DNA of 64,000 bases from Oscillospiraceae bacterium (GTDB lineage: Bacteria > Bacillota_A > Clostridia > Oscillospirales > Oscillospiraceae), in NCBI GenBank assembly GCA_902789835.1, contig CADAPN010000001.1, positions 1 to 64,000 of the forward strand. The letters are read 5' to 3'. Both the position numbers and the translations under genes were made by a program. Below, one piece after another: positions 35,152 to 44,914 of the stretch. The notes below the pieces were generated by a model that saw nothing but the letters and a program-made list of their open reading frames with translations, was not told where the DNA came from and did no database searches. Positions within the stretch are counted from its first letter, which is position 1. Each line of letters begins with the position of its first letter.

Positions 35152-36231
35152 TTATTCTGCGTACCGCACCTTGTAGTCTCCGGCGGCGGAATTGGCACTG
35201 TACACATCGATGAGTCCCTTGGTGCAGATGACCTGATTGCTCTTGGTGATCAGGATCATTTCAAAGCCGCCGTACTGACGCCAGTAATTCAGCGCACGGG
35301 CTTCACCGAGGACAAACATCGCCGTAGAAAGCGCGTCGGCCATCGTACCGTCTTCACAGATAATGGTGGCAGACAGCAGATTGTTGGATACCGGGGAACC
35401 GCTCAGGGGATTGATGATGTGGTGATAGGTATTGCCGTCGAACTCAAAGAAACGCTGATAGCTGCCGCTGGTGACAACGGCGGTCTCACCGACCTGGACG
35501 GTGCCGACCCAGCTGGCCGTGTTGTTCGGGTCCTGAATGGCGACGGTCCACTTGCTGTCATCAGGCTTGAGGCCGAGGGTCTGGACGTTTCCGCCCAGAG
35601 AGATGATACCGCTTTTGACACCGGCCTGGCGCATGGCGCTGATGGCATTTTCCGCCGTACAGCCCTTTCCGATGGAACCGAAGCTGATCTCCGTATCGGC
35701 AGGGAAGTTGACGGAATAGGAGCCGGTGGCCGGATAGCTGGTCAGGACCATCTTGTCAAAAGCTTTCCGCTTGAGCTGTGCCTGGATTTCCTCATACAGC
35801 GGGACGTAGTAGCGTCCGTCAACAAAGCCCCAGAGCTTGATGAGCGGGTACAGACTGAGATCAAGAGAGCCGTCGGATTGGTCGTAAACCGTTTTGGCCG
35901 TGCTGAGCATCTTGGCAATCTGCGCATTGACGACGACATTCTGGCCGTTTGCATGATTGATGGCATAGGTGGTGCTGGTGGGCAGCTCCGGATCCAGCAG
36001 CGCCTCCATCGAATTGATCACGCTGCTTGCCGCGGCGAGGCCTTCCTCGGCGTGCTTCCCATAGGCGGTCAGCGTCATGACCGTATCCATGGCAAAGATC
36101 TGCTTCTGCTCCATGGCGGAGGCGGAGCCGCATGCGGTAAGTGTGAGCAGCGAAGCAACGCAGAGAAGCAGTGCAGCTAAGCGGGTAAGGTGCTTATACA
36201 AGGTTCTTGTGGGATTCATAGAATTCATCAT
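35152..36231 (-). CDS. apbE: FAD:protein FMN transferase (ApbE lipoprotein)
   Basis: 359 residues. A signal with lipobox LTLTACG puts it outside the membrane. ApbE motifs include FAMDTVMTLTAYG, DLSLYPLIKLWGF, SFGSIGKGCTAENA, SLGGNVQTLG, HHIINPLSGSPV and the metal/FAD-binding ADALSTAMFVLG. It covalently attaches FMN to exported or membrane redox proteins such as NqrC/RnfG-type subunits; no such acceptor is in the window. AAAGG lies just before the tandem ATGs at 36231/36228. It overlaps the aldo/keto reductase gene by 38 nt. Confidence 0.93.
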   Translation of the reverse strand: MMNSMNPTRTLYKHLTRLAALLLCVASLLTLTACGSASAMEQKQIFAMDTVMTLTAYGKHAEEGLAAASSVINSMEALLDPELPTSTTYAINHANGQNVVVNAQIAKMLSTAKTVYDQSDGSLDLSLYPLIKLWGFVDGRYYVPLYEEIQAQLKRKAFDKMVLTSYPATGSYSVNFPADTEISFGSIGKGCTAENAISAMRQAGVKSGIISLGGNVQTLGLKPDDSKWTVAIQDPNNTASWVGTVQVGETAVVTSGSYQRFFEFDGNTYHHIINPLSGSPVSNNLLSATIICEDGTMADALSTAMFVLGEARALNYWRQYGGFEMILITKSNQVICTKGLIDVYSANSAAGDYKVRYAE

Positions 36232-37222
36232 AATCCTTTAACATGTACTTGAGAAGATTCGGCGTATCGAGCTGATACGGACACTTGGAAGCGCAGGAGC
36301 GGCAGCCGATACAGTCTTCGATCTTGTGCATCTTGGCATACCATTCGTCGGTCATGTACTGCTGCCAGGGGGAGCGGCGAAGGAGCATATTCATGCGTGC
36401 GCAGTTGCGAATCTCAATCCCCATGGGACACGGCATACAGTATCCGCAGCTGCGGCAGAAGCTGCCGGAAAGTTCCTTGCGCTCCTTGGCGATGAAAGCT
36501 TCAAGCTCCTCATCCAGGTCCGGATCTTCCTCCGCGACCCGGAGCCACTGCTCCAGCTGCTCCAGCTCCTGGACGCCCCAGATGGGGACCACATTGTCGT
36601 ACTGCTTCATAAATGCGTGGCAGGCGCGGACATTGGTAAGCAGGCCGCCGGCGAGCCCCTTCATCGCAATGTAGCCGACATTGGCTTCCTTTGCTCTTGC
36701 GGCGAGGGCAAGGTCCCGCTCTGCGGAAATATAGCTGAATGGGAACTGAACGGTCTCAAAAAGCCCGGAATCGATGCACTCTTCCGCCACGTTGACACGG
36801 TGGGTGGTCACACCGATATGACCGATCCAACCGCGCTTCTTCGCTTCCAGAGCGCCGGCATACGCGCCGTCGGGATCGTTGGGATCCGGAACCTCGGGCA
36901 CCTGATGGAACTGGAAGAGGTCGATATAATCGGTCTTCATCATGCGAAGACTGTTTTCAATATGGTTCAGAACGCCGGCCTTGTCTTTTGCGGCACTCTT
37001 TGTGGCGAGCACAATGTCGCCGCGCACATCACTGAGTGCGAGACCGATTTTTTCTTCACTGTCGGTATAGGCATTGGCGGTGTCGAAGAAACGGATTCCA
37101 CCCTCGTATGCGGCACGCAGCAGCTTCACGGCATAGTCTTTGTCACAGCGCTGAAGCGGGAGACAGCCCAGGGAAGGCTTGGTGGCCACAAGCCCGCTTT
37201 TACCCAGAACGACGGTTTTCAT
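36194..37222 (-). CDS. aldo/keto reductase with C-terminal 4Fe-4S domain
   Basis: 342 residues. Residues 1-250 are an AKR barrel with the catalytic Asp and Tyr in FFDTANAY, Lys in ATKSAAK and His in FQFHQV. The C-terminal 90 residues carry two ferredoxin-like clusters, CRSCGYCMPCPMGI and CIGCRSCASKCPYQ. The CPMGI pattern is usual in anaerobe Fe-S AKRs, which act on unknown carbonyl substrates. GAAGGAG precedes the ATG. It heads a minus-strand unit with apbE and recG, its end overlapping apbE. Confidence 0.9.
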   Translation of the reverse strand: MKTVVLGKSGLVATKPSLGCLPLQRCDKDYAVKLLRAAYEGGIRFFDTANAYTDSEEKIGLALSDVRGDIVLATKSAAKDKAGVLNHIENSLRMMKTDYIDLFQFHQVPEVPDPNDPDGAYAGALEAKKRGWIGHIGVTTHRVNVAEECIDSGLFETVQFPFSYISAERDLALAARAKEANVGYIAMKGLAGGLLTNVRACHAFMKQYDNVVPIWGVQELEQLEQWLRVAEEDPDLDEELEAFIAKERKELSGSFCRSCGYCMPCPMGIEIRNCARMNMLLRRSPWQQYMTDEWYAKMHKIEDCIGCRSCASKCPYQLDTPNLLKYMLKDYDEFYESHKNLV

Positions 37223-37266
37223 TGCGTGTTCATCTCCTTCAATAAACGAAAATAGAAAAACAGGGC

Positions 37267-37300
37267 TTTACTTTATCAGCTTTCGATGGTATAATACCAT
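37267..37300. promoter_or_regulatory. divergent promoter region with palindrome (tRNA-Arg / reductase)
   Basis: On the plus strand TTTACT (37267-37272), 17 nt, TATAAT (37290-37295) points to the tRNA. The -10 is embedded in the perfect palindrome ATGGTAT-A-ATACCAT (37286-37300), which also offers a TATTAT -10 to the divergent reductase gene. The two promoters may compete, or a regulator may bind. Confidence 0.5.
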
Positions 37301-37355
37301 GCGTTGTCTGGATTATACCAAATTCATGGGATAAAGGCAACAACTATCTGCACAT

Positions 37356-37432
37356 GCGGCTGTAGCTCAGCTGGATAGAGTGCCAGACTCCGACTCTGGA
37401 GGTCGTGGGTTCGAATCCCGTCAGCCGTACCA
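37356..37432 (+). tRNA. tRNA-Arg (anticodon CCG)
   Basis: A 77-nt cloverleaf with encoded CCA. The acceptor arms GCGGCTG and CAGCCGT pair with a G-T closing pair. The D arm is GCTC..GAGT. The anticodon stem CCAGA/TCTGG holds the loop CTCCGAC, giving anticodon CCG, which reads CGG. The T arm has GTGGGTTCGAATCCCGT-type sequence. It stands alone with its own promoter and terminator. Confidence 0.95.
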
Positions 37433-37436
37433 GGAA

Positions 37437-37469
37437 AACCACCCGATTCGATGGAATCGGGTGGTTTTT
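37437..37469 (+). terminator. terminator after tRNA-Arg
   Basis: AACCACCCGATTC-gatg-GAATCGGGTGGTT followed by TTTC: a 13-bp perfect stem. Confidence 0.92.
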
Positions 37470-37520
37470 CTTAGGTTGATCTGATAAAAATTCTCAGACG
37501 ATAGCTGAATCCGAAGTGGT

Positions 37521-38534
37521 TTACTGAACCGTAATGGCAGCGGCATCGGTGTTGGTTGTACCCGTGTTGTTCCGGAATGCACAGTAGACTTTCCAGCCGT
37601 TTAATTCGGCGGGGATATTTTGAAGCTGCATGGTACTCTGATCACCGCCGGTGATTTTCAGGCCCTGGAAGACCGCCGCTGCATCGGTATAGGCAAGGTC
37701 ACGGGTGCCGTCCGGGCTGACAAAGTGCCAGACGGCCCAGATCGCGTCCTCATATTTGGCAACGAACCAGGCGGTGCCGCCGGCCGCTACCGTTTCACCG
37801 GTCGGGCTTTTGGTTACCTTCGGAAGGCCTGTGGCAGTACCGTCTGCCGCATTGCCGGTCACGGTAATGGTGGCCCGGTCCGTCTTGACGGAGCCGGAGT
37901 TGTTGCTGAACCGGCAATAGACTCTCCAGCCGTTGAGGGCTTCAGGAATGTTCTCAAGGGTCATGTCCTTGGCATAGCCGTTGATAATCTTCATGGTCGG
38001 AAATTCTTTTTCCGCAACGGTATAGTCGATATCGCGGGTGCCGTCCGGGCTCACAAAGTGCCATTCCGCCCATGTGGCGTTTTCATATCTTGTGACAAAC
38101 TGACATTTGCCGCCGATGGGGACCTTCTCATCGGTGGGACTCTTGGTGATGACCGGAAGATTGGAAGCGGGCTGCGCGGTAGTCGGAACCGGTGTGGGGG
38201 TCGGAGCCGGTGTGGGCGCCGGTGTGGGTGTCGGAGTCGGAGTCGGCGCAGGGGTAGGCGCGGGCGTTGCAACGGGCGTCGGGGCCGGTGTTGCAACAGG
38301 GATCGGAGTCGACGTTGTCGTCGGGATCGGAGCCGGCGTCGCAACAGGAACCGCCACAGGAGTCGGTGTGGGTGTGGCTGCCGGGGTCTGAATCACAGCC
38401 TGCGTGGCGGCGGGTGCAGCCGATTCCACAACGGTCACGGCCGCTCCCGGTGCATTCCGCTGGAACAGGTCGCAGCCGGCAAGCGCCGTAAGGCAGAAAA
38501 TCAGAAAGACAAGCAGAGTCATTTTCTTTTTCAT
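37521..38534 (-). CDS. lipoprotein with Pro/Thr linker and two Ig-like repeats
   Basis: 337 residues. The signal ends in the lipobox ALAGC (Cys near 20). A roughly 90-residue linker of Pro, Thr, Ala and Val spans the wall. Two tandem repeats of about 100 residues follow, each with LP.(I/V)TKSPT at the start, W..WHFVSPDGTRD in the middle and NGW(R/K)VYC.F.NN.G near the end, suggesting Ig-like beta domains. GAGGGG precedes the ATG. Binding partner unknown. It sits alone between tRNA-Arg and the purine operon. Confidence 0.8.
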   Translation of the reverse strand: MKKKMTLLVFLIFCLTALAGCDLFQRNAPGAAVTVVESAAPAATQAVIQTPAATPTPTPVAVPVATPAPIPTTTSTPIPVATPAPTPVATPAPTPAPTPTPTPTPAPTPAPTPTPVPTTAQPASNLPVITKSPTDEKVPIGGKCQFVTRYENATWAEWHFVSPDGTRDIDYTVAEKEFPTMKIINGYAKDMTLENIPEALNGWRVYCRFSNNSGSVKTDRATITVTGNAADGTATGLPKVTKSPTGETVAAGGTAWFVAKYEDAIWAVWHFVSPDGTRDLAYTDAAAVFQGLKITGGDQSTMQLQNIPAELNGWKVYCAFRNNTGTTNTDAAAITVQ

Positions 38535-38666
38535 ATCGGTTTCCCCTCTATTGTTGTGATGGATACAATAAGATATTACACCTCTTCGCCGGATAATTCA
38601 ACTAAAATTCAAGCGGCTGGCACATTTCCGGCTCCAAACCGCAGCAGCATTGCCGCTCTGGCAACA

Positions 38667-38703
38667 AAAGACCATCAGCCCGATTACAAAGCTGATGGTC
38701 TTT
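38667..38703 (-). terminator. terminator of the pyr-pur operon
   Basis: Minus strand AAAGACCATCAGC and GCTGATGGTCTTT pair around an 11-nt loop, followed by TGTTG. It lies 45 nt past the purL stop. Confidence 0.85.
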
Positions 38704-38747
38704 CGCAAAAAGAGAGAAAAAGGAATTGCAGAAACGCTGAAGGGATC

Positions 38748-41700
38748 TCAGGCAAAGTATTTAACGGCCGCTTCAAACATCCTCAGATCATAGCGCCCCG
38801 GGACGTTCCGGTACAGGCCGGAACCGATTCGCTCGGCGTGGCCCATCTTTCCGAAGACACGGCCGTCCGGCGAAGTGATGCCTTCGATGGCAAAGAGGGA
38901 ATTGTTCGGATTGAAGTGTACGTCCGAAGTGGCCTGATTGTCAAAGTCGACGTACTGCGTGGCGATCTGTCCGTTTGCCGCGAGCTCGCGGATCAATTCC
39001 TCGCCGGCAAGAAAGCGCCCTTCACCGTGGGAGATCGGGACGGAATAAACCTCGCCGACTTCAGTCAGGGAAAGCCACGGGGACTTGTTTGAGGCGATGC
39101 GCGTGCGGACGATACGGCTCTGGTGGCGGCCAATGGTATTGAAGGTCAGGGTCGGGCAGTTTTCATCTGTGTCGATGATCTTTCCATAGGGGACCAGACC
39201 CAGCTTGATGAGGGCCTGAAATCCGTTGCAGATGCCGCAGATCAGACCGTCGCGCCGCTCCAGCAGCTCGGTGACTCCCTCGCGGACCTCTGCGTTGCGG
39301 AAGAAGGCGGTGATGAACTTTCCGGAGCCGTCCGGCTCATCGCCGCCGGAGAAGCCGCCGGGAATGAAGATCATCTGGCTTTCCTTCAAGCGTTCGGCAA
39401 AGGTATCGATGCTGCGGGCAATGCCTTCGGCGGAAAGGTTGTTCACCACGAAGATCTCCGGTTCCGCTCCCGCGTCACGCACGGCACGGGCGCTGTCAAT
39501 CTCACAGTTGGTGCCGGGGAAAGCGGGGATCAGGACACGGGGCTTTGCCGTCCGAACGGCGGGGGAAACGCGGGACGGAGCAGAGTAGGAGAAGGTCTCC
39601 GGTATGCCGCTGCTCTGGGCAATGTTGCAGGCATAGACCGGCTCGAGCTTGCCTTCGTAGAGATCGAGAAGTTCCTTCCCGTCGACGAACTCTTCACCCA
39701 GACGGAAGGCACCGTCGTCGATGACGGTTCCGATGAACTCTGCATCGGGGATGTCCTCTTTGACTTCCAGCAGGAAAGCGCCGTAGTCGTATCCGAAAAC
39801 TCTGTTGCCATCCAGGCTGTCGGCAAAACGGAATCCGAAGCCGTTGCCGAAGGCCATCTTCATGACGGCCTCTGCGATACCGCCCATGCCGGGGGTATAA
39901 CAGGCGACAGCCTTTCCGCTGCGGAGAAGCTCCGTAACCCGGTCGAAGAGACGGATCAGGGAATCTGCCGTCGGAAGTCCGTCGGCGCCCGTTTCCGGAG
40001 CGAGACGAACGACCTTGTTTCCGGCCTGCTTGAATTCGTTCGACACAACGTCATGGGTTTTCCCGGTGGTGACGGCGAAGGAGACCAGCGTAGGCGGAAC
40101 ATGCAGCTGCTCAAAGGAGCCGCTCATGGAGTCCTTGCCACCGATCGCGCCGATGCCGAGCCCCATCTGCGCTTCAAAGGCGCCCAGCAGCGCGGAAAGG
40201 GGCTTGCCCCAGCTGCGGCTGTCTCTGCCGAGACGTTCAAAGTACTCCTGGAAGCTGAGATACACATCCCGGAACGCTGCGCCGGTGGCGACAAGCTTGC
40301 AGACCGACTCGACGACAGCGAGATAGGCGCCATGATACGGGCTCTTTTCGGTGATGAAGGGGTTATAGCCCCAGGACATGAAAGAACAGTCGTCGGTGTG
40401 CTTCTGCTCCATGGAAATCTTCTGGACCATGGCCTGGATCGGGGTGAGCTGATTCTTTCCGCCGAAGGGCATCAGCACCGTTCCGGCACCGATGGTGGAG
40501 TCGAAACGCTCACTGAGCCCGCGTTTGGAGCAGCAGTTGAGATCCGACGCGGTCTGGCGAAGGAGCGTACCGAAGGAGCCGGTGACCGGCTTTGCCCAGG
40601 GCTGCGGTTTCGCGGCGACGGCGTCAATATGTTTTTCCGCACCGTTGGTGTCTAAAAAGGCGCGGGAAATATCCACGATGCGTTTCCCGTTCCATTCCAT
40701 GACGAGGCGCGGTTCCGCCCGGACGACGGCGACGGGAACTGCCTCAAGGTTTTCTTCGGAGGCGAGGGAGAGGAAGGCATCCGCGTCCTTTGCCTCGACC
40801 ACGACAGCCATACGCTCCTGGCTCTCACTGATGGCGAGCTCCGTGCCGTCCAGACCGTCGTACTTCTTGGGGACCGCGTTGAGGTTGATGCAGAGCCCTT
40901 CCGCCAGTTCGCCGATGGCGACGGACACGCCGCCCGCGCCGAAGTCATTGCAGCGCTTGATCATTCTGGAAGCCACGGGATTGCGGAAAAGCCGCTGCAG
41001 CTTGCGCTCCTCAGGGGCGTTGCCCTTCTGGACTTCCGCGCCGCAGGTCTCTACCGACTGGGTGTTGTGTGCCTTGCTGGAGCCGGTGGCGCCGCCGATG
41101 CCGTCGCGTCCCGTTCTGCCGCCCAGAAGGATCACCACATCTCCGGGTGCCGGGCGCTCTCTGCGGACATTTTCCTGCGGTGAGGCGGCGATGACCGCGC
41201 CGATTTCCATACGCTTGGCGGCATAGCCAGGGTGATAGAGCTCATCCACGATGCCGGTGGCCAGACCGATCTGGTTGCCGTAAGACGAATAGCCCGCCGC
41301 GGCGGTTGTCACCAGTTTGCGCTGGGGGAGTTTGCCGGGCATGGTTTCGGAGACCGGCTTCAGGGGATCGGCGGCTCCGGTGACGCGCATGGCACCGTAG
41401 ACATACGAGCGTCCGGAGAGCGGGTCGCGGATCGCGCCGCCGATGCAGGTGGCGGCTCCGCCAAAGGGCTCGATCTCCGTCGGGTGGTTGTGGGTTTCAT
41501 TTTTGAACAGCAGCAGCCAGGGTTCCCGAACGCCGTCGGCCTCCACCTCGATCTTGACGGTGCAGGCGTTGATTTCCTCTGACTCGTCCAGCTTCGGGAG
41601 TTTTCCGGCCTTCTTCAGGGCCTTGACCGAAACCGTTGCCAGATCCATCAGGCAGATGGGCTTCGTGCGCTTCAATGCTGCGCGGGTATCCAGATAGTCC

Positions 41701-42440
41701 TGCCAGGCCTTCTCCAGAAGCGCGTCCTCAAACCGGACGCTGTCGATGATCGTGTTGAAGGTGGTATGGCGGCAGTGATCGGACCAGTAGGTGTCCAGAA
41801 CACGGACCTCGGTGATGGTGGGATCGCGCTTCTCTTCGTCGCGGAAATACTTCTGACAGAAGGCAATGTCATCCGCGTCCATGGCAAGGCCGTAGCTGCG
41901 GACAAAGTCCTCCAGAGCGGAACGGTCCAGCGTGCGGAAGCCGTCCAGAATGGCGACTTCGGTGGGAATCTCATACCGGACCTGAAGGGTTTCCGGTTTT
42001 TCCAGCGCGGCTTCGCGCGCTTCCACCGGGTTGATGACATACTTTTTAATCTCCGCAAGCTCGGCATCCGTAAGGGTGCCGTAGAGCGCGTACACTCTGG
42101 CGGAGCGGACGAGAGGGCGCTCCCCCTGGGAGAGAATCTGGATGCACTGGGCCGCGGAGTCCGCGCGCTGGTCAAACTGTCCGGGGAGGTATTCCACGGC
42201 AAAAACAGCGGCGTCGCCGAGATCCGGCTCCTCGCTCACAAGATCGAGCTGGGGCTCTGAAAAGACGGTCCTGACCGCATAGCGGAACAGCTCTTCCGAA
42301 ATCTCTTCCGCGTCATAGCGATTCAGCAGGCGTACCTTGTTCAGACCCTGAATGCCGAGGAGACCGCGCGCTTCATTCAGAAGGGCCTGGGCTTCATTGT
42401 CCAGACCGGGTTTCTTCTCGACAAATATACGATAAACCAC
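38748..42440 (-). CDS. purL: phosphoribosylformylglycinamidine synthase, single-chain
   Basis: 1230 residues, the long one-chain form with synthetase and glutaminase parts fused. The ATP/FGAR-binding halves include YWSDHCRHTTF, NETHNHPTEIEPFGGAATC and GGKDSMSGSF. The C-terminal glutaminase has the nucleophile Cys in GICNGFQALIKLG and the His in SHGEGRF. It converts FGAR, glutamine and ATP to FGAM. The GTG start lies 1 nt after the purD stop, with GGAGAA just before, so translation is coupled. It is the last gene of the operon. Confidence 0.95.
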   Translation of the reverse strand: MVYRIFVEKKPGLDNEAQALLNEARGLLGIQGLNKVRLLNRYDAEEISEELFRYAVRTVFSEPQLDLVSEEPDLGDAAVFAVEYLPGQFDQRADSAAQCIQILSQGERPLVRSARVYALYGTLTDAELAEIKKYVINPVEAREAALEKPETLQVRYEIPTEVAILDGFRTLDRSALEDFVRSYGLAMDADDIAFCQKYFRDEEKRDPTITEVRVLDTYWSDHCRHTTFNTIIDSVRFEDALLEKAWQDYLDTRAALKRTKPICLMDLATVSVKALKKAGKLPKLDESEEINACTVKIEVEADGVREPWLLLFKNETHNHPTEIEPFGGAATCIGGAIRDPLSGRSYVYGAMRVTGAADPLKPVSETMPGKLPQRKLVTTAAAGYSSYGNQIGLATGIVDELYHPGYAAKRMEIGAVIAASPQENVRRERPAPGDVVILLGGRTGRDGIGGATGSSKAHNTQSVETCGAEVQKGNAPEERKLQRLFRNPVASRMIKRCNDFGAGGVSVAIGELAEGLCINLNAVPKKYDGLDGTELAISESQERMAVVVEAKDADAFLSLASEENLEAVPVAVVRAEPRLVMEWNGKRIVDISRAFLDTNGAEKHIDAVAAKPQPWAKPVTGSFGTLLRQTASDLNCCSKRGLSERFDSTIGAGTVLMPFGGKNQLTPIQAMVQKISMEQKHTDDCSFMSWGYNPFITEKSPYHGAYLAVVESVCKLVATGAAFRDVYLSFQEYFERLGRDSRSWGKPLSALLGAFEAQMGLGIGAIGGKDSMSGSFEQLHVPPTLVSFAVTTGKTHDVVSNEFKQAGNKVVRLAPETGADGLPTADSLIRLFDRVTELLRSGKAVACYTPGMGGIAEAVMKMAFGNGFGFRFADSLDGNRVFGYDYGAFLLEVKEDIPDAEFIGTVIDDGAFRLGEEFVDGKELLDLYEGKLEPVYACNIAQSSGIPETFSYSAPSRVSPAVRTAKPRVLIPAFPGTNCEIDSARAVRDAGAEPEIFVVNNLSAEGIARSIDTFAERLKESQMIFIPGGFSGGDEPDGSGKFITAFFRNAEVREGVTELLERRDGLICGICNGFQALIKLGLVPYGKIIDTDENCPTLTFNTIGRHQSRIVRTRIASNKSPWLSLTEVGEVYSVPISHGEGRFLAGEELIRELAANGQIATQYVDFDNQATSDVHFNPNNSLFAIEGITSPDGRVFGKMGHAERIGSGLYRNVPGRYDLRMFEAAVKYFA

Positions 42441-42441
42441 G

Positions 42442-43713
42442 TTATTCTCCCTTCACAGCACGCAGGGCGCGCTGTCCGATGTCTTTGCGGCAGTAGGCGT
42501 TTTCAAAGTGTACCTGGGAAGCAAGCACATAGGCGTCTTTGATCGCCTCTTCCAGCGTATCCGCGACAGCGGTGCAGCCGACGACACGGCCGCCGTTTGT
42601 GAAAAGCTGCCCGTCTTTCAGCGCGGCGCCCGCAACGTAGACCTGCTGGCGGACGGATTCCGGAATCTCCAGCGGGAAGCCTTTTTCATAGTGCTCGGGA
42701 TAGCCCTTCGACGCGAGGATGACGCAGCAGGCGTTCTTTTCGGAGAACTTCACTTCGACCTCGCTGAGCTTTTCCTCGGTAACTGCCCGCATGATCGTGA
42801 AGAGGTCGCTTTCCAGAAGCGGGAGCACCACCTGGGTTTCCGGATCGCCGAAGCGGCAGTTGTATTCAATCACCTTCGGACCGTCTTTGGTGATCATCAG
42901 ACCAAAGTAGAGACAGCCCTTGAAGCTGCGGCCTTCCGCGTTCATGGCGCGCATGGTCGGGAGGAAGATCTCTTCCATGCAACGGGCCGCGACTTCCGGG
43001 GTGTAATACGGGTTTGGCGCGACCGTGCCCATTCCGCCGGTGTTGAGGCCGGTGTCGTTGTCTCCGGCGCGCTTGTGGTCCATGCTGGAGACCATCGGCA
43101 CGATGGTTTTTCCGTCGGTAAAGGAGAGCACCGAGACCTCCGGCCCTTCGAGGTATTCCTCGATCACGATCTGATCACCGCTGTGCCCGAACTTCTTGTC
43201 CTGCATCATCTCCCGCACGGCCTGAAAAGCCTCTTCCCGGGTCTGGGCAATGATGACGCCTTTTCCGAGGGCAAGACCGTCGGCCTTGATCACCGTCGGA
43301 ACAGGGGCGGTTTCCAGATAGCGCAGAGCCTCCTGCATATCGGTGAAGACCTCATAGCGTGCGGTGGGAATGCCGTATTTTTTCATCAGGTTTTTGGAGA
43401 AGACCTTGCTGCCCTCAATGATGGCCGCCTCGCTGCGGGGACCGAAGCAGGGGACTCCGACCTCTTCCAGCGCGTCGACACAGCCGAGAACCAGGGGATC
43501 GTCCGGTGTCACCACGGCATAGTCGATCTCGTTGGACACGGCAAAGGTGACGATGGAGGCGATATCCTTGGCACCGATGGGCACACACTCCGCGTCCTGC
43601 GCCATGCCGCCGTTGCCGGGCAGCGCAAAGATCTGCGTGATTTCGGGATTTTCTTTTAATTTCCGAATGACGGTATGCTCACGGCCGCCGCCGCCTACAA
43701 CCAGTACTTTCAT
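42442..43713 (-). CDS. purD: phosphoribosylamine-glycine ligase
   Basis: 423 residues beginning MKVLVVGGGGREHT, the PurD N-terminus. The ATP-grasp region has KADGLALGKGVIIA, EEYLEGPEVSVLSFTDG and the NTGGMG motif. It makes GAR from phosphoribosylamine and glycine. AGGAAACA precedes ATG 43713; the longer open frame upstream runs into purH and is not used. Product of PurF, substrate for PurN. Confidence 0.96.
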   Translation of the reverse strand: MKVLVVGGGGREHTVIRKLKENPEITQIFALPGNGGMAQDAECVPIGAKDIASIVTFAVSNEIDYAVVTPDDPLVLGCVDALEEVGVPCFGPRSEAAIIEGSKVFSKNLMKKYGIPTARYEVFTDMQEALRYLETAPVPTVIKADGLALGKGVIIAQTREEAFQAVREMMQDKKFGHSGDQIVIEEYLEGPEVSVLSFTDGKTIVPMVSSMDHKRAGDNDTGLNTGGMGTVAPNPYYTPEVAARCMEEIFLPTMRAMNAEGRSFKGCLYFGLMITKDGPKVIEYNCRFGDPETQVVLPLLESDLFTIMRAVTEEKLSEVEVKFSEKNACCVILASKGYPEHYEKGFPLEIPESVRQQVYVAGAALKDGQLFTNGGRVVGCTAVADTLEEAIKDAYVLASQVHFENAYCRKDIGQRALRAVKGE

Positions 43714-43732
43714 TGTTTCCTGATTCCCCGGA

Positions 43733-44911
43733 TCAATGATGGAACAGTCGCATGCCGGTGAAGGCCATGACCATGTCATACTTGTCCGCCGTCTCAATTA
43801 CGTTGTCGTCACGGATCGAACCGCCCGGCTCGGCGATGTACTGGACACCGGATTTGTGAGCGCGCTCGACATTGTCGCCGAAGGGGAAGAACGCGTCGGA
43901 ACCGCAGGTCACGCCGCTCTGGGTTGCAATCCAGGTCTTTTTCTCCACAAGCGTGAGAACCTCGGGACGGACCTTGAAGCGGGTCTGCCATACACCGTCG
44001 GCAAGGACATCTTCATACTCGTCGGAGAGATAGACGTCGATGGCGTTGTCGCGGTCGGGGCGTCGGATACCGTCGACAAACTGCAGGCCAAGCACCTTCG
44101 GATGCTGGCGGAGCAGCCAGTTGTCCGCCTTCTGGCCGGCAAGACGGGTGCAGTGGATGCGGCTCTGCTGGCCGGCGCCGACACCGATGGCCTGACCGTC
44201 CTTGACATAGCAGACGGAGTTGGACTGGGTATACTTGAGGGTGATGAGGGCGACAATCATATCGCGCACGGCGGCGTCGGAGAGCTCCTTGTTCTTCGTG
44301 ACGATGTTCTCGAGCAGGGAGGCATCGATGCGGAAGTTGTTGTGGCCCTGCTCAAAGGTGACGCCGAAGACATCCTTGCATTCCTGCAGGGCGGGAACAT
44401 AGTCGGGATCGATCTGGACCACGTTGTAGTTGCCCTTTTTCTTGGTTTTCAGGATCTCCAGGGCTTCGTCGGTGTAAGCCGGGGCGATGATGCCGTCGGA
44501 GACCTCTTCCTTCAGATAGAGCGCCGTGGCAGCGTCACAGGGATCGCTCAGCGCGGCCCAGTCGCCGTAGGAGCACAGGCGGTCGGCGCCGCGGGCGCGG
44601 ATATACGCGCAGGCAATGGGCGAGAGCTCGGCGTCCGGGTCGACAAAATAGATCTGACGGTCGACATCGCTCAGGGGAAGACCCACCGCCGCACCGGCGG
44701 GGGAGACGTGCTTGAAGCTGGCCGCGCTGGGGAGGCCGGTGGCTTCTTTCAGCTCCTTGACAAGCTGCCAGGAATTCAGGGCATCCAGGAAGTTGATGTA
44801 TCCGGGACGGCCGTTGAGAACCGTGACCGGGAGCTCGGAGCCGTCCTTCATGTAAATGCTGGCCGGCTTCTGGTTCGGGTTGCAGCCGTATTTCAGTTCA
44901 AATTGTTTCAT
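43733..44911 (-). CDS. purH: AICAR formyltransferase (PurH C-terminal domain alone)
   Basis: 392 residues: only the formyltransferase half of bifunctional PurH, with LKYGCNPNQKPA at the N-terminus, SFKHVSPAGAA, TQSNSVCYVKDGQAIGVGAGQQSR and CGSDAFFPF..DNV. It adds the ninth step's formyl group from 10-formyl-THF to AICAR. The cyclohydrolase half is missing and is supplied by the neighbouring PurO-type gene, which ends 3 nt upstream. Confidence 0.93.
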   Translation of the reverse strand: MKQFELKYGCNPNQKPASIYMKDGSELPVTVLNGRPGYINFLDALNSWQLVKELKEATGLPSAASFKHVSPAGAAVGLPLSDVDRQIYFVDPDAELSPIACAYIRARGADRLCSYGDWAALSDPCDAATALYLKEEVSDGIIAPAYTDEALEILKTKKKGNYNVVQIDPDYVPALQECKDVFGVTFEQGHNNFRIDASLLENIVTKNKELSDAAVRDMIVALITLKYTQSNSVCYVKDGQAIGVGAGQQSRIHCTRLAGQKADNWLLRQHPKVLGLQFVDGIRRPDRDNAIDVYLSDEYEDVLADGVWQTRFKVRPEVLTLVEKKTWIATQSGVTCGSDAFFPFGDNVERAHKSGVQYIAEPGGSIRDDNVIETADKYDMVMAFTGMRLFHH

Positions 44912-44914
44912 CGC

